A stretch of DNA of 64,000 nt from UBA2137 sp963740205 (lineage in GTDB: Bacteria; Pseudomonadota; Alphaproteobacteria; Micavibrionales; Micavibrionaceae): assembly GCA_963740205.1 (NCBI GenBank), contig CAVUDD010000002.1, positions 496,001 through 560,000 on the forward strand. The letters run 5' to 3'. Positions 59,501-64,000 of this stretch are shown one piece after another. The position numbers and the translations under genes were made by a program. Position 1 is the stretch's first letter; each line of letters starts with the position of its first letter. The notes beneath the pieces are model-generated. The model was not told the DNA's origin, ran no database searches, and saw nothing but the letters and a program-made list of their open reading frames with translations.

Positions 59501-61230
59501 CATCAGGTCTTTATCTTGCTTATGCTGGTATTCGCTCTGTTGAGCGTAGCATTGATGTTGCAGCTCAGAATATCACAAATGCCAACCGCCCAGGTTACAC
59601 ACGCAGAACTTATATTCCCGATGGTGTAACAACCAACCTCGGTACAATCCCAAGAAACGGTGACATCTTTAGTGCGCTTGATCAAAATTTGATTAAAAAC
59701 CTTTATGAGGATTCAAGTGCAGCACGCAAAAATGCAGTTATTGCAGAAAAATTTGAAATCTATGTTGGTCGCCTAGGCCAGCTTGCGTCCGAAACATCCT
59801 TGAGTGGTGCGTTGAATGCCTTCGTAGCGGATTTGAACCTACTTGCCGCAACCCCAGAGAACCCAGCGCAAAAAACAAAGATTGTTGCCGATGCCAATAT
59901 CATTGCTGACAACCTGCGCCAGACTTCTGGCTACATTCAAGATGCGCGCCTTCAGGCTGATAAAGAAATTGGTGGCGCAGTAGATAAGATTAACAACCTT
60001 CTTATAAGCATTGATGATTTAAACGCTCGCCTTGTTACCAATAATGGTGTTGAGCAAAATCTTCGTGCAGAGCTTGAGGACCAGCGTGCTGGAAAACTTG
60101 AAGAACTCTCAGGGCTTATCGACTTTAATTACTTTATTGATGGAAAAAACAGTGTGACTATCTACCAAAAAGGTGGACAGCCATTGGTTACAAATGATCC
60201 TCACCTTTTGACTTATAATACGTCTACAAATTTTGGTAGCTCATCAGTTTACCCAGGCGTTATTTCAGACATCACAGTTAACGGTGTTGATATCACAACT
60301 AGTATTCGTGGTGGTGAGCTTGCAGGACATATCGAGGTTCGTGATGGCGCACTTGTTGAAGAACAGGAAAAGCTAAACGAGATAGCACAACAATTGATGG
60401 ACACCATGAATGCTGTCCTGAACCAAGGTGCATCACGTCCCTCTCGTGAGACATTAACAAGTGATCCAACCGTTATTTTAACTGCTGCCGATCCTTTTGC
60501 AGGTACAGGTAATGTTAGAATTGCCCTTACAGATGTAGATGGCGTTGTACAAAGTGTAACAGACATAAATATTGGTGGGTTTGGATCAGTAAACGATGTT
60601 TTGACCGCACTAAATGGCATTGCAGGCATAACCGCCTCTATTAATGCCAGTGGACAAATGGAAATCGTATCAGGAACGCCTGGCATTGGTATTTCGATGA
60701 ATGAACTTACAAGTTCTGTTGGTGCGGGAAACCAAGGATTTTCAGATTACTTTGGTCTAAATGATTTCTTTGTTGGAACATCCGCAGAGGACATCCGCGT
60801 TGCCCAATATCTTGAGACTGGAAGCTCATTTCTGCCGCTTGGACGTTTATCAGCAGGCGCATTGGTTGCAGGTGATGTTGGTATTACAGCAGGTGACACA
60901 TCTATTGTAAGAGACCTTGAGAATGCACTGAACGCGGGAATTCCATTTAATGCTGCTGGTAACTTTGCAGCACAAACATCGCCTATTACACGTTACGCTG
61001 AGAGCATTATTGCCGATGCCGCGATAAGAGCCTCAAACGCATCGGATGACAACGAAGTCTCAAAGGCGATTTATGACCAGAGCTTTGATTTCGTAAAGAA
61101 CGAGTTCGGCGTCAATATTGATGAAGAAACAGCAAAATTGCTTGAGTTGGAAAATTACTTCCAAGCCTCGGCAACAGTTATCGCAACACTCAGAGACTTG
61201 TTCCAAGAACTTGTCGCAGCGGTAAGATAG
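59491..61230 (+). CDS. flgK: flagellar hook-associated protein FlgK
   Basis: 579 residues. N-terminus MSLTSGLYLAYAGIRSVERSIDVAAQNITNANRPGYTRRTY and C-terminus ETAKLLELENYFQASATVIATLRDLFQELVAAVR are the standard FlgK rod-type ends; the centre contains ALNAFVADLNLLAATPENPAQKTKIVADANIIADNLRQTS. It joins hook and filament. AGAAGGAGGC precedes the start. It is intact, unlike flgE and the flagellins on either side. Confidence 0.93.
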   Translation: MSLTSGLYLAYAGIRSVERSIDVAAQNITNANRPGYTRRTYIPDGVTTNLGTIPRNGDIFSALDQNLIKNLYEDSSAARKNAVIAEKFEIYVGRLGQLASETSLSGALNAFVADLNLLAATPENPAQKTKIVADANIIADNLRQTSGYIQDARLQADKEIGGAVDKINNLLISIDDLNARLVTNNGVEQNLRAELEDQRAGKLEELSGLIDFNYFIDGKNSVTIYQKGGQPLVTNDPHLLTYNTSTNFGSSSVYPGVISDITVNGVDITTSIRGGELAGHIEVRDGALVEEQEKLNEIAQQLMDTMNAVLNQGASRPSRETLTSDPTVILTAADPFAGTGNVRIALTDVDGVVQSVTDINIGGFGSVNDVLTALNGIAGITASINASGQMEIVSGTPGIGISMNELTSSVGAGNQGFSDYFGLNDFFVGTSAEDIRVAQYLETGSSFLPLGRLSAGALVAGDVGITAGDTSIVRDLENALNAGIPFNAAGNFAAQTSPITRYAESIIADAAIRASNASDDNEVSKAIYDQSFDFVKNEFGVNIDEETAKLLELENYFQASATVIATLRDLFQELVAAVR

Positions 61231-61249
61231 GAAAACAGGAGATAGTCAC

Positions 61250-62155
61250 ATGGTAGGACGCGTATCCACATTTGTTTTAAGCGGTCGGTTGAATAACCAG
61301 AATCTCAATTTACAAACTGAGCTGGCGAAAACACAAATTCAAATCTCATCTGGTAAGATTGGACAATCTTATGCAGCGACTGGACGTGCAACACAACGTT
61401 TGCTTAACACGCAAAATGATTTGGCACGGATAGAATCCCAGAATGTAGTTTCAGAAAACATACAATCTCGTATCAATACTATGTTCAGCACTGTGAATAA
61501 TATTCAGGATCTGGCAAGTAACTTTCTGTCAAAGCTGTCTCAGTCTCTGGGCGGTAATCTTCTTGTGCCTGCCGATATTGTGAATACGGCCAGCAATGGT
61601 CAGCAGGCTTTACAGTCGCTTTTGAATATAAATCTAGGCGGGCGTTATCTGTTTGCAGGAGACGCCATTGATACACTACCTGTTGATTTAGCTGATCCAG
61701 CCTATGCCATTCAAACTTCTCCATCTACGGTTGATACTGCCTATTACCAAGGTGACGGCGTCATTGCCTCTGCAGAAATTTCAGATGCCTTTGATATTAG
61801 TTATGGTGTCACAGCAAACGATCCAGCGTTTGAGCAACTATTCCGCGCTATGAATTTGGCAGCAAACAATCCAACTGATTTGAACGCTTTAAACGAGGCG
61901 TTTGATTTGGTGAATAGTGCCGTAGATAGTTTAGGTCAGGTACAAACCAATTTAACCGCCAAGGCAAATGTTATTGACGGACAAATTGCCAAGAACGAGG
62001 AAGATGCCAATTTATTCAGATCCATCATCTCAAGCATAAGTGATACGGATTTGGCAGCGGCGACTATTAATTTGACCAATCTTCAAACGCAGCTTGAAGC
62101 CTCTTACTCCAATGTCGGACGTATAAGCCGGTTGAAACTTTTTAATTTTCTATAA
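61250..62155 (+). CDS. flgL: flagellar hook-associated protein FlgL
   Basis: 301 residues. MVGRVSTFVLSGRLNNQNLNLQTELAKTQIQISSGKIGQSYAATGRATQRLLNTQNDLARIES is a flagellin-type N-terminus, with the FlgL-type middle (NGQQALQSLLNINLGGRYLFAGDAIDTLPVDL) and a flagellin-type C-terminus (IISSISDTDLAAATINLTNLQTQLEASYSNVGRISRL). FlgL lies just behind flgK, as usual, and forms the second junction layer. Confidence 0.9.
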   Translation: MVGRVSTFVLSGRLNNQNLNLQTELAKTQIQISSGKIGQSYAATGRATQRLLNTQNDLARIESQNVVSENIQSRINTMFSTVNNIQDLASNFLSKLSQSLGGNLLVPADIVNTASNGQQALQSLLNINLGGRYLFAGDAIDTLPVDLADPAYAIQTSPSTVDTAYYQGDGVIASAEISDAFDISYGVTANDPAFEQLFRAMNLAANNPTDLNALNEAFDLVNSAVDSLGQVQTNLTAKANVIDGQIAKNEEDANLFRSIISSISDTDLAAATINLTNLQTQLEASYSNVGRISRLKLFNFL

Positions 62156-62237
62156 TTTTTACTAGCCTTTTGGAAATGCTCTGTTATATTCGCGCCGATT
62201 TTCCATGGTAAGCTAATGTAACGAGGGAGTCGTTTCC

Positions 62238-63671
62238 ATGTTCTCAAACCCGTTTGTAAAATTCGTTTTCATAATGGCCATTGCGCTAGGATGTCTTTTC
62301 ACATCCTTCTCTTTACTTGCAGCGGAGCAGGTTGAGACTTTAGCTTTAGAGACAATGACAGATAGTCGCTTGGCGATTTTATGCGTCATCATATTTGTAG
62401 CCTCTTATCTTGCGGTGTTAACCGAAGAATTTTCACATTTGAAAAAATCGAAACCCGTCATGCTTGGCGCAGGTCTGATCTGGGTAATTGTTGCGATTAT
62501 ATCGCACAAACAGGGTATTTCTCATGAAGAACTCCATGACGCAGTTTTCCATGGCCTAGAGGAATATGCCTCTCTTCTTCTCTTCCTACTTGCCGCTATG
62601 ACCTATATTGAGACAATGCACGAGCGTAACGTTTTTGGAACGCTACGTGGTAAACTTGTACAGGCTGGGCTGTCCCTGAAACAACTCTTCTGGGTTACTG
62701 GTTTCCTAGCATTCTTCCTGTCCCCAGTGGCAGATAACTTGACCACTGCGCTTGTTATGGGTGCTGTTGTGATGGCTGTTGGCTCAGGTTCGCCTAAATT
62801 CATCGTTCTTGCATGTATAAACATCGTTTGTGCCGCCAATGCTGGTGGTGCTTTCTCGCCCTTCGGTGACATTACAACATTGATGGTATGGCAAGCTGGG
62901 CATTTGGATTTCTTTGAATTCTTTGCCTTGTTCTTCCCATCACTTGTTTGCTTTATCATTCCTGCGCTTATCATGTCTTTCTTCGTGCCCAAAGGAAAAC
63001 CAGAGGCGCTCACAAAAGATGAAACCATGAAACGTGGTGCCAAAATCATCATTGGTCTTGGTATTTTCACTATTGCTATGGCAATCAGTTTCGAGCAATT
63101 CTTAGGCCTTCCTCCCTTCTTGGGGATGATGACAGGAATGTCCCTGCTTATGTTTGCTTCCTACGTGCTTAGAAAAACAAATAACAAGGAAACATTGGAT
63201 GTCCTTGATCGTGTCCGCTCGGCAGAATGGGATACGCTCCTCTTCTTCTTTGGTGTGATTTTCTCCGTTGGTGGTTTGGCGTATCTTGGATATATGGAGC
63301 TTGCCTCAAACGCCATGTACAATGGCCTTGGCGCGGATATCACAAACATATCCCTTGGCGTTATTTCCGCCGTTGTCGATAACATCCCTGTGATGTTTGC
63401 GGTGTTAACGATGAACCCTGAAATGAGCGACTTCCACTGGCTTCTGATAACATTGGCAACAGGCGTGGGTGGATCACTTCTGTCTGTTGGTTCTGCTGCT
63501 GGTGTTGCTCTTATGGGAACGGCGCGCGGTCACTATACATTCTTTGCTCACCTAAAATGGGCACCAGTAATCGCCATTGGTTATGCCGCGGCGATTGCCA
63601 CGCATTACTGGTTGAATGCCGATTTAATGGACAGCTTCCACCACGTCGATGACCTGATGGAAGCCCATTAA
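62238..63671 (+). CDS. nhaD: Na+/H+ antiporter NhaD
   Basis: 477 residues with about thirteen helices. The NhaD signatures are present: FLSPVADNLTTALVMGAVVMAVG, ANAGGAFSPFGDITTLMVWQAGHLDFFEFF, AEWDTLLFFFGVIFSVGGLAYLG, ISAVVDNIPVMFAVLTM and GVGGSLLSVGSAAGVALMG. The N-terminal helix (FVKFVFIMAIALGCLFTSFSLLAA) ends like a signal peptide. It exports sodium in exchange for protons and would suit a saline habitat. Its stop touches the DUF3309 gene on the other strand. Confidence 0.9.
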   Translation: MFSNPFVKFVFIMAIALGCLFTSFSLLAAEQVETLALETMTDSRLAILCVIIFVASYLAVLTEEFSHLKKSKPVMLGAGLIWVIVAIISHKQGISHEELHDAVFHGLEEYASLLLFLLAAMTYIETMHERNVFGTLRGKLVQAGLSLKQLFWVTGFLAFFLSPVADNLTTALVMGAVVMAVGSGSPKFIVLACINIVCAANAGGAFSPFGDITTLMVWQAGHLDFFEFFALFFPSLVCFIIPALIMSFFVPKGKPEALTKDETMKRGAKIIIGLGIFTIAMAISFEQFLGLPPFLGMMTGMSLLMFASYVLRKTNNKETLDVLDRVRSAEWDTLLFFFGVIFSVGGLAYLGYMELASNAMYNGLGADITNISLGVISAVVDNIPVMFAVLTMNPEMSDFHWLLITLATGVGGSLLSVGSAAGVALMGTARGHYTFFAHLKWAPVIAIGYAAAIATHYWLNADLMDSFHHVDDLMEAH

Positions 63672-63830
63672 TTAAATATAGCCGAGCAATACCAAAATTA
63701 GCACAACTACAAGCAATGTTCCCAGAAGTCCGGCTGGGCGTCTGCCCCATCCTGATGAATAGCCCCAAGTAGGTAATGCACCGATAAGAGCCAAAACTAA
63801 TATAATTAAAAGAATTGTACCTAAAGTCAT
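63672..63830 (-). CDS. DUF3309 small membrane protein
   Basis: 52 residues. MTLGTILLIILVLALIGALPTWGYSSGWGRRPAGLLGTLL is the complete DUF3309 pattern: a helix, GALPTW, a Trp/Gly/Arg loop and a second helix. Function unknown, but it is a common member of the alphaproteobacterial general-stress regulon. AAAGGAACAAATTT precedes the start. An exact EcfG-type promoter lies at 63879-63904, inside the end of the upstream gene. Confidence 0.8.
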   Translation of the reverse strand: MTLGTILLIILVLALIGALPTWGYSSGWGRRPAGLLGTLLVVVLILVLLGYI

Positions 63831-63852
63831 AAATTTGTTCCTTTGTAATAGG

Positions 63853-64000
63853 TTAAGTGTACTTATATGTGAAAGTCCAACGCCCTAAGGCAGGATTACG
63901 TTCCGCAGGTAATTTCTCAAGCATTTGCAAAAATAAGGAAAACAACGGTTGATTTTTAAAGCCGAGGTCGCTATACCTCACTATCTCGTTGCAAATCGCA
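63853..64000 (-). CDS. unidentified protein, C-terminal end (partial)
   Basis: Frame open from the window edge to TAA (63853-63855): 48 residues including NEIVRYSDLGFKNQPLFSL and ERNPALGRWTFTYKYT. It is followed on the same strand, 22 bases later, by the DUF3309 gene. No family is recognised from so short a piece. Confidence 0.5.
   Translation of the reverse strand, partial: AICNEIVRYSDLGFKNQPLFSLFLQMLEKLPAERNPALGRWTFTYKYT
63879..63904 (-). promoter_or_regulatory. EcfG-type promoter of the DUF3309 gene
   Basis: On the minus strand GGAAC (63904-63900), 17 bases, CGTT (63882-63879); about 48 bases before the start at 63830. It lies in the last codons of the partial upstream gene. Confidence 0.6.

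Noticed and set aside
1..64000. CRISPR arrays, tRNA or rRNA genes, prophage, insertion sequences
   Set aside because: No evenly spaced repeats, no cloverleaf or rRNA segments, and no transposase, integrase or phage structural genes were seen. The holin-like gene at 25907 lies in a stress operon, not a phage.

Overview
The window looks like a piece of a low-GC alphaproteobacterial chromosome. The lineage call rests on gene content: an alphaproteobacterial flagellar set (FlbD, FliX, FlbT, FlaF), a PodJ-like polarity protein, and several matches to the EcfG-type stress promoter (GGAAC-N16/17-CGTT). I cannot assign an order. I see no rRNA, tRNA, CRISPR array, prophage or intact insertion sequence.

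Layout. 1-2.3 kb: end of a TPR protein and a PodJ-like gene cut by one extra base. 2.5-6.4 kb: CBS protein plus ArsB/NhaD-type carrier, then rimK and an aspartoacylase-like gene. 6.5-16.1 kb: ordinary housekeeping genes (RpoH-like sigma factor, methyltransferase, DusB, flavoprotein, beta-barrel protein, CDP-alcohol phosphatidyltransferase, zinc peptidase, hydrolase/OsmC fusion), a low-GC putative PD-(D/E)XK protein and an acidic repeat protein. 16.1-19.0 kb: secreted serralysin-like protease with two identical LamG-like modules.

19.2-32.9 kb: an apparent stress island. It holds a receiver/TVP38/flavoprotein operon, DUF2254, a glycine-zipper lipoprotein, a PA2169-like protein, an operon ending in an amidoligase and a class I glutamine amidotransferase, topoisomerase IB, an OmpR-type regulator, an ECF sigma factor, a hybrid histidine kinase, DUF1328, a possible anti-sigma protein and an EF-hand protein. 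Four exact EcfG-like promoters and three near matches lie here; a further exact one precedes the DUF3309 gene at 63.7 kb.

33.0-62.2 kb: flagellar genes. Minus strand: fliF-fliG-fliH-fliN-motA-flbD-flhA; flbT-flaF; fliK; flgI-flgJ; fliD-fliS; three flagellins. Plus strand: FlaG-like, fliX, and flgD-flgE-flgN-flgK-flgL. An RTX protein and a broken GIY-YIG gene bounded by palindromic repeats interrupt the flagellins. The window ends with nhaD, a DUF3309 gene and a partial gene.

Caution: many conserved genes (PodJ-like, hydrolase/OsmC, PA2169-like, GIY-YIG, FliD, FlgE and all three flagellins) carry single-base insertions or deletions whose correction restores full-length proteins. Sequence error is the simplest explanation, and those genes are annotated here as whole genes with frameshifts.
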